DNA of 64,000 nt from Streptomyces polyasparticus (GTDB lineage: Bacteria; Actinomycetota; Actinomycetes; Streptomycetales; Streptomycetaceae). Position 1 is the first letter of the stretch, and every line of letters begins with the position of its first letter. This document shows positions 1 through 7,802 of the stretch, piece after piece. The position numbers and the translations under genes are program-made. The notes under the pieces are model-generated. The model saw only the letters and a program-made list of their open reading frames with translations. It was not told where the DNA came from and did not search any database. Location: assembly GCF_014493765.1 (NCBI RefSeq), contig NZ_JACTVJ010000006.1, positions 372,001-436,000 of the forward strand, given 5' to 3'.

Positions 1-1
1 C

Positions 2-325
2 GACGGCGAGTTCGACTGGGACCGGTCGTACGCGAAGGTCCGCACGCACATGCTGGACGCGTTCGCCGAGACGTACAGCTACTCGCTGCAGCAGACCCTG
101 ACGCAGATGGCCGAGCGGGTCCTCGACCACTGCCCGAAGGTCAACGAGGTCCGTCTCAACCTCCCCAACAAGCACCACTTCCTCGTCGACCTGGAGCCCT
201 TCGGCCTCAAGAACGACAACGAGGTGTACTACGCGGCCGACCGGATGTACGGCCTGATCGAGGGCACGATCCACCGCGACGGCGTCGAGCCGGTGATCGC
301 GACCAGCGACTGGATCGTCGCGTAG
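2..325 (+). CDS. Urate oxidase (uricase), 3' part only
   Basis: The gene enters the window from the left with no start, and 107 codons are visible before a TAG stop. Uricase oxidises urate to 5-hydroxyisourate in purine catabolism. The visible C-terminal T-fold half carries the family-typical stretches NEVRLNLPNKHHF and GLKNDNEVYYAADRMYG, with the conserved NKHHF and the tail GTIHRD. A strong hairpin followed by TTTT lies 20 bases after the stop, so transcription probably ends here. The rest of the ureide pathway would lie upstream, outside the window. Confidence 0.93.
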   Translation, partial: DGEFDWDRSYAKVRTHMLDAFAETYSYSLQQTLTQMAERVLDHCPKVNEVRLNLPNKHHFLVDLEPFGLKNDNEVYYAADRMYGLIEGTIHRDGVEPVIATSDWIVA

Positions 326-346
326 CGCCGCACGCGCCACGCACCT

Positions 347-390
347 GGGCTCCTGTGGTCCGCCGGGGGGCGGATCGCGGGAGCCCTTTT
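347..390 (+). terminator. Rho-independent terminator after uricase
   Basis: Outer arms GGGCTCC (347-353) and GGAGCCC (380-386), with inner arms TCCGCC (359-364) and GGCGGA (369-374), form an interrupted GC-rich stem. A short T run (387-390) follows directly. Confidence 0.75.
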
Positions 391-422
391 CCGTACCGGG
401 TTGATCAACTTAGGGTGCGGGG

Positions 423-1220
423 GTGACCAACTCATATGACGGGCTTGATGATTCCGGGGTCGCCGTCGCCGCCGTCCGGGCCGGGGCCGAGGTCGTACGC
501 GGGATGTACGGGCAGGAGCTCGCGCGGATCGACAAGGGCGCCGGGGACTTCGCGACGGAAGCCGACGTCGCCGCTGAGCAGGCGATCCTGGACGTACTGC
601 GCGCGGCGCGGCCCGATGACGCGGTGCTCGGCGAGGAGGGCGGCCGGCAGGGCGCGGCGGCCGCCGGGCGCGAGTGGCTGGTGGACCCGCTGTGCGGAAC
701 GCTGAACTACGCGGCCGGGACCCTGGTCGTGGCGGTCAACGTGGCGCTGCCCGGCCGGGCGGCCGCGGTGGCCGACCCGTTCGCCGGCGAAGTGCTCGCC
801 ACCGACGGCGAACACGCCTGGGCGCTGTCCACGAGCGGCGAGCGCACGCCGCTCGTGCCGTCGTCCGCGAGCCGCCTCGTCGACGTCAACCTCGACCCGC
901 CGTTCCCGAGCGCACGCGCCTTCCGTGCGGTCGACCTGCTGGCCGCCCCCTCCTTCGCCGAGCACTTCCGTCCCCGCGTGGTCTCCTCGTCCCTGGCGCT
1001 CGCCTGGGTCGCGGCGGGCAGGCGCGCGGCCTATGTGACGGACGGCGGAGACCTGTCGGGCAGCGTCCACTTCGCAGCGGGCATCGCCCTGTGCCGCGCG
1101 GTCGGCTGCGTGCTCACCGGCGTCGACGGCGGCCCGGTCGGTGCCGGCGGCCGGGGCATCGTGGCGGCGGCGGACGCCGAGACGCATGCGCGGCTGATGG
1201 GGATGATCGCTCAGCCCTAG
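423..1220 (+). CDS. Inositol monophosphatase-like protein with altered metal site
   Basis: This 265-residue protein starts at GTG 423 and has the length and fold pattern of the FIG/IMPase superfamily, Mg-dependent sugar or inositol phosphatases. A DFATEAD segment (42-48), the metal-ligand GEEGG (70-74) and motif A (WLVDPLCGT, 86-93... with the DP at 88-89) are visible. However, the second Asp of the usual DPxDGT is Cys91, and the later WDxAAG motif reads VHFAAG (215-220), so its Asp is His216. Two of the family's metal ligands are therefore missing. It may be a catalytically dead or repurposed member. An imperfect copy of its 3' end follows immediately downstream. Confidence 0.75.
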   Translation: MTNSYDGLDDSGVAVAAVRAGAEVVRGMYGQELARIDKGAGDFATEADVAAEQAILDVLRAARPDDAVLGEEGGRQGAAAAGREWLVDPLCGTLNYAAGTLVVAVNVALPGRAAAVADPFAGEVLATDGEHAWALSTSGERTPLVPSSASRLVDVNLDPPFPSARAFRAVDLLAAPSFAEHFRPRVVSSSLALAWVAAGRRAAYVTDGGDLSGSVHFAAGIALCRAVGCVLTGVDGGPVGAGGRGIVAAADAETHARLMGMIAQP

Positions 1221-1267
1221 AGGCCGAGACGCATGCGTTGCTGCTGGGCCTGATGGCTCAGCTCTAG
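1176..1267 (+). repeat. Tandem duplication of the IMPase-like gene 3' end
   Basis: Two 45-base copies, at 1176-1220 and 1223-1267, share their first 15 bases exactly (GCCGAGACGCATGCG) and both finish in a TAG stop. They would read AETHARLMGMIAQP-stop and AETHALLLGLMAQL-stop. The offset of 47 bases puts the second copy in another frame, so it is not translated from the gene's own frame. The second copy also reaches the stop of the opposite-strand gene at 1264. Confidence 0.85.
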
Positions 1268-1695
1268 AGCTCGTGGTCCTGAGCCAGCTCGTCCCAAGGA
1301 ATGCGGCGCAGCGCAAGGTCGGCGTCCTCGCCCGACGGGACGTCCAACCCGGTCTGGAACCAGATCACCGTGAGGGCGGAGCGATACAGCACGGGGTCCA
1401 GCTCGGGGGAGACCGCTGTCGAGCGGAAGGCGCCGATGCAGGCAACAGAAGGCAGCACCTCGACGGGGCCGAAGTGGCCGGCGGTCTGATCCGGGTACGC
1501 GCGAGACGGCGGGACCAGATGGAAAGGCGTGGTGGGAAACGCACGTTCGGCCTGCCGCTGAAGCCCGCGCACCTTCATGTCGTTGACGGGCTTGCACGGG
1601 TAGCCCTCCAGCATGCCTCCGTAGGTCGAGGACATGCGCAGCTCGGTGAGCTCGATCGGGCGACCGGACGAGAGGACTATCTGGCTGAGCGACAT
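1264..1695 (-). CDS. Hypothetical protein, 143 aa
   Basis: I do not recognise a family. The protein has no signal peptide or membrane segment and looks like a small soluble alpha/beta protein (motifs IELTELRMSSTYGGMLEGYP and ALTVIWFQTGLD). Its ATG lies inside the last 19 bases of the upstream regulator gene on the same strand, which suggests translational coupling and a shared transcript. Its job is probably tied to that MarR-like regulator. Functional assignment is not possible from sequence alone. Confidence 0.7.
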   Translation of the reverse strand: MSLSQIVLSSGRPIELTELRMSSTYGGMLEGYPCKPVNDMKVRGLQRQAERAFPTTPFHLVPPSRAYPDQTAGHFGPVEVLPSVACIGAFRSTAVSPELDPVLYRSALTVIWFQTGLDVPSGEDADLALRRIPWDELAQDHEL

Positions 1696-2684
1696 GGCGA
1701 CACTCTATGCAGTGCCTCGCGCTGCTCGGGGCCGAGGCGGTCCGGGCGGGCGGCGATCGTGTACGTGTCGGGTGCGGCGGTTCGCAGGGCCAGTGGGTCC
1801 GCGATGGCCGGCTGGTCGTGGAGGGCGGCAAGTGCCCTCTGCGTACGGTCGGTCGACCAGCCGAGCGCGGCGGACAAGGCGCCGGTGGTGAGCGGGCGGG
1901 CGGCATCGACCAGCGCGGCGAGGACGGTCAGCGCGTCCTCCACCACCGGGTCCGCGAGGGTGCTCCCGCTCATCTGCTCGCTCAGGCGGGCGAAGAACAG
2001 ACCCATTCGTTCCAGCCGGCCGCCCGCGACGCTCTCCGCTCCGAAGATCTCGATGCCCCGGCGCGTGGCCGTGGCGATCTCGCCGTGTGCGCCCGTGTCG
2101 GTCTGCCAGGCCCGCAGCCAGACCTCGTCGTCGATGACGTAGCGCTCGCGACGCCCGCCGAAGTCGGCGCCGCGCACCACCAGTTCCATCGTTTCCAGAT
2201 AGGCGATCGCCTTCGACACCGACGCGGGGCTGACCTGCAGCAGCCCTACGAGGTCGGCCGAGGTCAGGCCGCGTGCGTCAGCGGTCAGGAGGCTCACGAA
2301 GACCCGCGCGGTCATCCGGGGCATGCCGGTGGCGGCAAGCAGGCTCGCGAACTCGTCCACGAAATCGCGTACGGCTTCGGCGCGCCCGTCGGCGTCCACG
2401 CCCCGTGCGCCCCGTGCGGGTCGGCGCCGTCGGGCGCGGTGGCCGGCCGCCTCCTGCGCGTGGTCGGCCAGATAGGTGCCGGATGCCGCGTTGCGTGCCA
2501 CTTCGCGGCTGATCGTGGACGTCGGCCGGCCGAGCCGTCGCCCGATCTCGGCGTACCCGAGTCCTTCGTCCAGCCATGCCGCGATCCGGCGGCGGTCCTC
2601 CTCGGTCAGTCTGGGACCTGGCACGGGCACCTCCTCTGCCGCTGCGGGCGTCTGCCGCTGTGTGCTCGTTGCGATTGCGTTCAC
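1677..2684 (-). CDS. MarR/GbsR-like transcriptional regulator with extra N-terminal HTH
   Basis: This 335-residue protein starts at GTG 2684. It has two DNA-binding elements: an IS30/HTH_38-like helix-turn-helix around residues 26-65 (RLTEEDRRRIAAWLDEGLGY then IGRRLGRPTSTISREV) and a MarR/GbsR-type winged helix around 110-190 (VSPASVSKAIAYLETMELV). A C-terminal effector or dimer region follows. It is followed with a 19-base overlap by the 143-aa gene. A 14-base direct repeat covers its start and upstream region, consistent with autoregulation. The fusion with a transposase-type HTH is uncommon but known in actinobacteria. Target genes cannot be read from the sequence; the divergent 85-aa gene is a candidate. 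Confidence 0.82.
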   Translation of the reverse strand: MNAIATSTQRQTPAAAEEVPVPGPRLTEEDRRRIAAWLDEGLGYAEIGRRLGRPTSTISREVARNAASGTYLADHAQEAAGHRARRRRPARGARGVDADGRAEAVRDFVDEFASLLAATGMPRMTARVFVSLLTADARGLTSADLVGLLQVSPASVSKAIAYLETMELVVRGADFGGRRERYVIDDEVWLRAWQTDTGAHGEIATATRRGIEIFGAESVAGGRLERMGLFFARLSEQMSGSTLADPVVEDALTVLAALVDAARPLTTGALSAALGWSTDRTQRALAALHDQPAIADPLALRTAAPDTYTIAARPDRLGPEQREALHRVSPCRSAR

Positions 2685-2730
2685 TCACAGTACGGTGCAA
2701 CGACCTGCTGGAAAAGTTGCATTCACTCGC
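2675..2730. promoter_or_regulatory. Direct repeat, probable operator of the MarR-like gene
   Basis: TTGCGTTCACTCAC (2675-2688) and TTGCATTCACTCGC (2717-2730) agree at 12 of 14 positions and are 42 bases (four helical turns) apart. The first overlaps the regulator's GTG start. Related TGCAAC/TTGCAA words lie between and beyond them. An autoregulatory binding site is the simplest inference. Confidence 0.5.
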
Positions 2731-2841
2731 AAGTCTGTTGCAAGGATTGGCCTCTGCCTCTTGTTTTGCCTTCTTCTCTCGTTAAGTCTTTTTGAAACGC
2801 AACGTAGCTTTTCGAGAATGGAAACAGGAGGGCGCAGCGTC

Positions 2842-3099
2842 ATGCAGGTACTCGTGGTGTCGACGGTCTCGGACGAAGCCAAGTTCTGGAGCGGCCTCAA
2901 GAGGGCCCACGCCAAGCTCCCCAAGGGCGCCCAGTGGAAGGTGGCGGTCGCGAGCAAGTGCGGCGGCAAGGCGGTGAACATCATCGGCCATGAATCCGTC
3001 GACGCCGTACGGGAGTTCTTCGAGGCGCACGCCGGCGCCCACGCGACCACCGAGTACTTCGAGGCGGACGCGGCGAACGCCGTGGGTCTGCCGCGATGA
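2842..3099 (+). CDS. Small conserved-looking protein, 85 aa
   Basis: The start is set at ATG 2842 because GGAGGG (2827-2832) sits just upstream; earlier in-frame codons lie in the promoter region. The protein is soluble, with alternating beta and alpha segments (MQVLVVSTVSDEAKFWSGL, then WKVAVASKCGGKAVNIIGHE) ending in a helix and a strand. This resembles small ferredoxin-like or stress-response folds, but I do not recognise a family. Its TGA overlaps the ATG of the downstream hydrolase by four bases, so the two are co-translated. It is divergent from the MarR-like gene and may be controlled by it. Confidence 0.7.
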   Translation: MQVLVVSTVSDEAKFWSGLKRAHAKLPKGAQWKVAVASKCGGKAVNIIGHESVDAVREFFEAHAGAHATTEYFEADAANAVGLPR

Positions 3100-4472
3100 G
3101 CCTCGACGTCCCCCGACTGCGCGGGCGACTGGCGGAGTTGCTCGCCGCGTACGGCATCCCGAGCGCGGCGGTCGGCGTGCTGCACCGAGGGGAGGTGACC
3201 GAGTTCGCCGCAGGCGTCAGGCATGTCGAGTCGCGGGAGCCGGCCACGGTCGACACCGTCTACCAGTGCGGATCGATGACCAAGACCTGGACGGCGCTCG
3301 CCTTCCTGCAGCTGGTGGACGAGGGCCGGGTCGGCCTCGACGAGCCGGTGCGCACCTACCTGCCCGGATTCAAGGTGGGCGACCCTGCGGCCACCGCCGA
3401 GATCACCCCGCGCCACCTGCTGCAGCACACGCACGGCGTCGAGGACGCGTACGGCGACCCGGGCGAGGGCGACGACGTCCTGGAGCGCATGGCCGAGAAC
3501 ATCGCCGACGCACCCCAGGTGTTTCCTCCGGGCCGCACCCACGGGTACAGCCCGGCACTGGGATACGCGCTGCTCGCACGGATCCTGGAGGTGCAGGACG
3601 GCAAGCGCTGGGACGACGTGCTGCGCGACCGCCTCATCGACCCGCTCGGTCTGACGAGTACGCACACCCTGCCCGAGCAGGTGGACGCCACCCGGGCCGC
3701 GACCGGGCACCTGATGCGCTCCGCCGAAGAAGGCCCGTTCGTGACCCCGATCGACCACCTGCCGCGCGCCTTCGGCCCCGGCGGCAACCTCACCTCGACG
3801 GTCGGCGACGTGCTCACCATGGCGCGGGTCCTGCTCACGGAAGGAGTGGCGCAGGACGGGAAACGGATCGTCTCGGCGGACAGCGTCCGGGAGATGATGC
3901 ACTCACGGGTGCCCGTACCGGATCCGTACATGTTCGGGCCGCACTGGGCCCTCGGCCTCATCGTCTGCGACTGGCACGGCGAGACCGTGTACGCGAGCGA
4001 CGGCAGCACGATCGGGCAGAACGCACGGCTCCGTGTCCTGCCGGACTCCGGCACGGCGATCGTGCTGCTCACCAACGGCGGTCCGCGCGAGAGCTTCTGG
4101 CGCACCGTGTGCGACGAGATCCTGACGGAGCTCGGTCTGCGCACTGTTCCCGCGCTGCCGGCCCCGGACCCGTCGCTGAAGCTGGAACTCGCCCGGTACG
4201 AGGGTGTCTACGAGCGTCCCGGGGCGCGCTTCGAAGTCGGCGCGGAGGGCGGGAAGTTGTGGCTGACCCTGGTGCTCGACCCGATGCAGGCCGCGCTCCT
4301 GGGCAAGCCCGACCGCATCCGCCACGAGCTGCTTCCGGTGAGCCGGACACACTTCCTGATGCCGCCGGCGGACCCGTACGAGGACGTCCAGACGGTCGCG
4401 CTCCACGACTTCACCGACGGAGCCGCGCGCTATCTCCACACCAACTGCCGGGTGCATCCACGGCAGAACTGA
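3096..4472 (+). CDS. Serine hydrolase, class C beta-lactamase/esterase fold
   Basis: 458 residues with a penicillin-binding-protein/beta-lactamase fold. The SxxK nucleophile motif is SMTK (60-63) and is preceded by CG. The usual YxN triad is YSP (151-153), with Asn replaced by Pro, and the KTG-equivalent region reads DGSTIGQ. No signal peptide is present, so it is cytoplasmic and more likely an esterase or D-aminopeptidase than a secreted lactamase. A C-terminal lipocalin-like extension (about 360-458) is typical of the EstB/Pab87 branch. It overlaps the preceding 85-aa gene by four bases. It converges on the GntR gene, 24 bases from its stop. Confidence 0.85.
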   Translation: MSLDVPRLRGRLAELLAAYGIPSAAVGVLHRGEVTEFAAGVRHVESREPATVDTVYQCGSMTKTWTALAFLQLVDEGRVGLDEPVRTYLPGFKVGDPAATAEITPRHLLQHTHGVEDAYGDPGEGDDVLERMAENIADAPQVFPPGRTHGYSPALGYALLARILEVQDGKRWDDVLRDRLIDPLGLTSTHTLPEQVDATRAATGHLMRSAEEGPFVTPIDHLPRAFGPGGNLTSTVGDVLTMARVLLTEGVAQDGKRIVSADSVREMMHSRVPVPDPYMFGPHWALGLIVCDWHGETVYASDGSTIGQNARLRVLPDSGTAIVLLTNGGPRESFWRTVCDEILTELGLRTVPALPAPDPSLKLELARYEGVYERPGARFEVGAEGGKLWLTLVLDPMQAALLGKPDRIRHELLPVSRTHFLMPPADPYEDVQTVALHDFTDGAARYLHTNCRVHPRQN

Positions 4473-4496
4473 CCGCGCGCTCGCCGGGCGCACGGC

Positions 4497-5321
4497 TCAG
4501 TCGGCCCCGTGCACATCACCTCGGGTCATCGAGCGCACCGCCGCCCCGAGACCCGCGGCATCCGGCGGCATCCCCGGGTGGTGGGCCTCGGCGGTGGAGG
4601 CGGCGCCCAGGGTGAGGCGGGAGACGATGCGGTAGCGGTCGCCGCGGTAGACGGAGTGGACGTACTCGACGTGGCGGCCCGCAGAGTCCGTGGTGAGGCG
4701 CTCGAAGAGCAGGGCGGGCGAGAGCACCGGAACGTCGAGGAGCCGGGACTCGGCCTCGCTGGTGACCGTCGGCTCGATGGCCTGGGTCGCCTCGCGGACA
4801 TGGACGCCGTGCTGGGTGCGCAGATGCTCGTACAGATCGCCGCGTTCCAGCTCCTCGGCGGTCAGTCCGGGCACCAACTCGGCCGGGATGTGCAGGTATT
4901 CGATGGCCATGGGGGCCTCGTCGACGATCCGCAGCCGCGCCACGTACATGATCTCGGCGGCGGGCGAGATGCGCAGCCGCCGTCCCACCCGGGCGCCCGC
5001 CGGCATGGTGGTGAACTCGAGCAGCCGGCTCGACCAGGTGCCGGCGGCCTGGGGGAGTGCGAGGGAGTGGTCGTCCGGGACCATCTCCTGCGTGATCTTC
5101 TCCGGCGCGACGAACATCCCGCGCCCGTGCTCCCGTACGAGAACCCCCGTGGCGACCAGTTCGTCCACCGCGGCCCGCAGAGTCGGCCGGGAGACGTCGA
5201 GCCGCCCGCACAGGGTGCGCTCGGAGGGGATCGCATCGCCCGGGCGCCGGGACTCGACGAGTTCGAGCAGGAACTCCCGTACCCGATCCCGCTTCAGCAC
5301 TCCTGAGGATTCACCGTCCAT
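4497..5321 (-). CDS. GntR family (HutC/UTRA) regulator of the sugar-uptake locus
   Basis: 274 residues: a GntR winged helix at about 11-75 (PSERTLCGRLDVSRPTLR) and a UTRA effector domain at about 95-245 with the typical PMAIEYLHIPAELVPGL and HVEYVHSVYRGDRYRI. UTRA domains bind small phosphorylated sugars. The gene is divergent from the sugar ABC importer, the same layout as DasR and dasABC, but the N-terminus differs from DasR as I remember it, so it is probably a paralogue. A 12-base operator half 18 bases ahead of its start suggests autoregulation. Confidence 0.88.
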   Translation of the reverse strand: MDGESSGVLKRDRVREFLLELVESRRPGDAIPSERTLCGRLDVSRPTLRAAVDELVATGVLVREHGRGMFVAPEKITQEMVPDDHSLALPQAAGTWSSRLLEFTTMPAGARVGRRLRISPAAEIMYVARLRIVDEAPMAIEYLHIPAELVPGLTAEELERGDLYEHLRTQHGVHVREATQAIEPTVTSEAESRLLDVPVLSPALLFERLTTDSAGRHVEYVHSVYRGDRYRIVSRLTLGAASTAEAHHPGMPPDAAGLGAAVRSMTRGDVHGAD

Positions 5322-5338
5322 GAGCGGACCTTACCAGA

Positions 5339-5542
5339 GGTGACCAGTTGGTTTGCCTGGTGAGGTCGGTCCCTGGGTGGTAATTCCTGGCCGGTAATGG
5401 ATACATCGGACGTCCACCTGCCCAAACATCAAATGGTCCAGGCCTCTTGACGCCTCCATTGGTCCATGCCAGCTTGCTCCCTCAACAACTGGTCACCTTT
5501 CCAATTGGTCATCCAGGTGGTCATCCAGGTGGTCATCGTCGT
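5339..5542. promoter_or_regulatory. Operator array between GntR gene and sugar ABC operon
   Basis: GGTGACCAGTTG (5339-5350) recurs as its exact reverse complement CAACTGGTCACC at 5486-5497. Six TGGTC words follow on the + strand (5434, 5460, 5490, 5506, 5518, 5530), the last three in a perfect 12-base tandem repeat GGTCATCCAGGT (5507-5518, 5519-5530) with a diverged third copy. ACCAGTTGGT and CCAATTGG are palindromic cores. A possible -35 TTGACG lies at 5447-5452. These features fit multi-site binding by the GntR protein. Confidence 0.6.
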
Positions 5543-5563
5543 GTGGGTCGAAAGGGCTGGGTC

Positions 5564-6835
5564 ATGAAGACAGCACGTCTCCTCGCGGGCGCCGCCGCAC
5601 TGGCGGTCGCCGCCTCGCTCAGCGCATGCGGTGGCAGTGACGACAAGGGCGACGGGAGCGGCAAGGGCGACAAGGGGCGCACGACCATCGACGTATGGCT
5701 GATGCGCGACAGCGTCTCCGAGGACTTCCAGAAGGAGTTCGAGAAGGACTTCGAGGCCAAGCACCCCACGATCGACGCCAAGATCCAGATCCAGGAGTGG
5801 AACGGGATCGGCCAGAAGATCACCGCGGCCCTCGCCTCCAACGACGCCCCCGATGTGATCGAGGTCGGCAACACCCAGGTCGCCCAGTACGCGGCGAGCG
5901 GCGGCGTGAAGGACCTCAGCGACAAGGTCGAGGAACTCGGCGGCAGTGACTGGATCCCGGGCCTCGCCGAGCCGGGCAAGGTCGACGGCAAGCAGTTCGG
6001 CATCCCGTACTACGCGGCGAACCGCGTCGTCATCTACCGCACCGACCTCTTCGAGAAGGCCGGCATCAAGGAGGTGCCGACCACCCGCGAGGAGTGGCTG
6101 GCGGCGACGAAGAAGCTCAACACCGGCAAGCAGCAGGGCATCTACCTGCCCGGACAGAACTGGTACACCCTCGCCGGGATGATCTGGGACGAGGGCGGCG
6201 ACCTCGCCGTGCAGGAGGGCGAAACCTGGAAGGGCGCCCTCGACACCCCCGAGGCGCTGGCCGGCATGGACTTCTACAAGGAGCTCCAGGCCCTCGGCAA
6301 GGGCCCGAAGGACTCAGACGAGGCCGAGCCGCCACAGGTCGGCGTGGTCGCCAAGGGCGATGTCGCCCAGGTGATCGCGGTGCCCGGCGGGGCCAAGCTG
6401 ATCGAGGAGGAGAACCCCGAACTCAAGGGCAAGCTCGGCTTCTTCCCCATCCCGGGCAAGACCGCCGACAAGCCGGGTGCGGTGTTCACCGGCGGCTCCG
6501 ACCTGATCATCCCCGAGGCCGCGGGCAACCCGGACGAGGCCTACACCTTCATCAAGGCGCTCGCCGGCGACGAGTGGCAGAAGAAGCTCGCCACGGCCAT
6601 GAGTTACGTGCCGAACAAGAAGTCCCTGGCGAGCGTCCTCGCCTCCGACCCGGGCGCCTCGGCCATGGCGAAGGGCGCGACCAACGGCCGCGCGACCCCC
6701 AACTCGCCCGAGTGGGCCGCGGTGGAGGCCAACAACCCGATCAAGGAGTTCATGACCCAGGTCCTGACCGGCGCCGACCCGAAGAAGGCCGGTGCCACCG
6801 CCACGGCGGCCATCAGCAAGGCGCTCGGCGGCTGA
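5564..6835 (+). CDS. Sugar ABC transporter substrate-binding lipoprotein
   Basis: 423 residues from ATG 5564; the frame is open further upstream, but that region is the operator array. A lipoprotein signal peptide ends in the lipobox LSAC with Cys22, followed by a Gly/Ser/Asp/Lys-rich tether. The rest is a family 1 extracellular solute-binding protein (PDVIEVGNTQVAQYAASGGV, GIPYYAANRVVIYRTDLFEK). With the two permeases behind it, it forms a carbohydrate importer of the CUT1 type. No ATPase is encoded here; streptomycete importers of this class usually share MsiK. The neighbouring hexosaminidase suggests an N-acetylglucosamine oligomer as substrate. Confidence 0.92.
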   Translation: MKTARLLAGAAALAVAASLSACGGSDDKGDGSGKGDKGRTTIDVWLMRDSVSEDFQKEFEKDFEAKHPTIDAKIQIQEWNGIGQKITAALASNDAPDVIEVGNTQVAQYAASGGVKDLSDKVEELGGSDWIPGLAEPGKVDGKQFGIPYYAANRVVIYRTDLFEKAGIKEVPTTREEWLAATKKLNTGKQQGIYLPGQNWYTLAGMIWDEGGDLAVQEGETWKGALDTPEALAGMDFYKELQALGKGPKDSDEAEPPQVGVVAKGDVAQVIAVPGGAKLIEEENPELKGKLGFFPIPGKTADKPGAVFTGGSDLIIPEAAGNPDEAYTFIKALAGDEWQKKLATAMSYVPNKKSLASVLASDPGASAMAKGATNGRATPNSPEWAAVEANNPIKEFMTQVLTGADPKKAGATATAAISKALGG

Positions 6836-6836
6836 G

Positions 6837-7802
6837 GTGGCCCTGCACACCGCCCCGCGCAAGCTGCGCGACCCGGGGCAGGAGCTGCGGCGGCCGGCCG
6901 TCCCCGGCCGCCGCAGGTCCCTGGTCCTGTGGCCGTACCTCCTGATCGCACCGACCGTGCTCGGCGTGGTCTTCCTGCTCGTCTATCCGCTCCTGCGCAA
7001 TCTCCAGCTGTCCTTCCAGAGCTTCGGGCTGCGCGAACTCATCCGCGGTGGCGCCGAGTTCGTCGGGTTCGACAACTACCGCGAACTGCTCACCGGCGGG
7101 GAGTTCTGGGACGTGGTGGTGCGCACCCTGATCTGGACCACGGTGAACGTCGTCCTGATCGTGGGCATCGCCACCCTCGTCGCCCTGATGCTCCAGCGTC
7201 TGGGCAGGGCGATGCGGATCCTCCTGATGAGCGCCCTGGCCCTCGCCTGGGCCACCCCGATCCTGGCGGCGACCACCATCTTCCAGTGGCTGTTCGCCTC
7301 CCGGCTCGGCGTGGTCAACTGGGTGCTCGTCCGGCTGGGATTCGACTCGTACGAGGGCTACTCCTGGTTCGCGGACGGCACGGCCACCTTCACCATCCTG
7401 GTGATCCTCGTGGTGTGGCAGTCCGTCCCCTTCGCCGCGATCACGATCTACTCCGCACTGACCACCGTGCCCGCCGAGATCTACGAATCGGCGCGCCTGG
7501 ACGGGGCCTCGGACTGGCGGATGTTCCGCTCCCTGACCGTGCCGATCCTGCGGCCCATCTTCGGCCTGGTGCTCTGCCTCGAGGTCATCTGGGTCTTCAA
7601 GTGCTTCACACAGATCTGGGTGATCAGCGAAGGCGGCCCGAACGACGCCACGACCACGCTGCCCGTCTACGCGTACCAGATCGCCCAGACGCTGCACCAC
7701 TACGACCTGCAGGCGGCCTCTTCGACCATCACGGTCCTGCTGCTCGCGGTGATCCTCTTCGTCTATCTGCGCCAACTGTTCCGTCAGGAGGGAGAGTTGT
7801 GA
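6837..7802 (+). CDS. Sugar ABC transporter permease (MalF type)
   Basis: The start GTG 6837 lies two bases after the preceding stop; ATG 6792 would overlap it by 44 bases and is less likely. About 321 residues with six predicted membrane segments and the EAA-type cytoplasmic loop YESARLDGASDWRMFRSLTVP, which contacts the ATPase. It pairs with the next gene, whose start overlaps its stop. Membrane component of a CUT1 sugar importer. Confidence 0.9.
   Translation: MALHTAPRKLRDPGQELRRPAVPGRRRSLVLWPYLLIAPTVLGVVFLLVYPLLRNLQLSFQSFGLRELIRGGAEFVGFDNYRELLTGGEFWDVVVRTLIWTTVNVVLIVGIATLVALMLQRLGRAMRILLMSALALAWATPILAATTIFQWLFASRLGVVNWVLVRLGFDSYEGYSWFADGTATFTILVILVVWQSVPFAAITIYSALTTVPAEIYESARLDGASDWRMFRSLTVPILRPIFGLVLCLEVIWVFKCFTQIWVISEGGPNDATTTLPVYAYQIAQTLHHYDLQAASSTITVLLLAVILFVYLRQLFRQEGEL

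Noticed and set aside
5507-5542. CRISPR-like array
   Set aside because: The 12-base units are contiguous without spacers; they fit an operator repeat.
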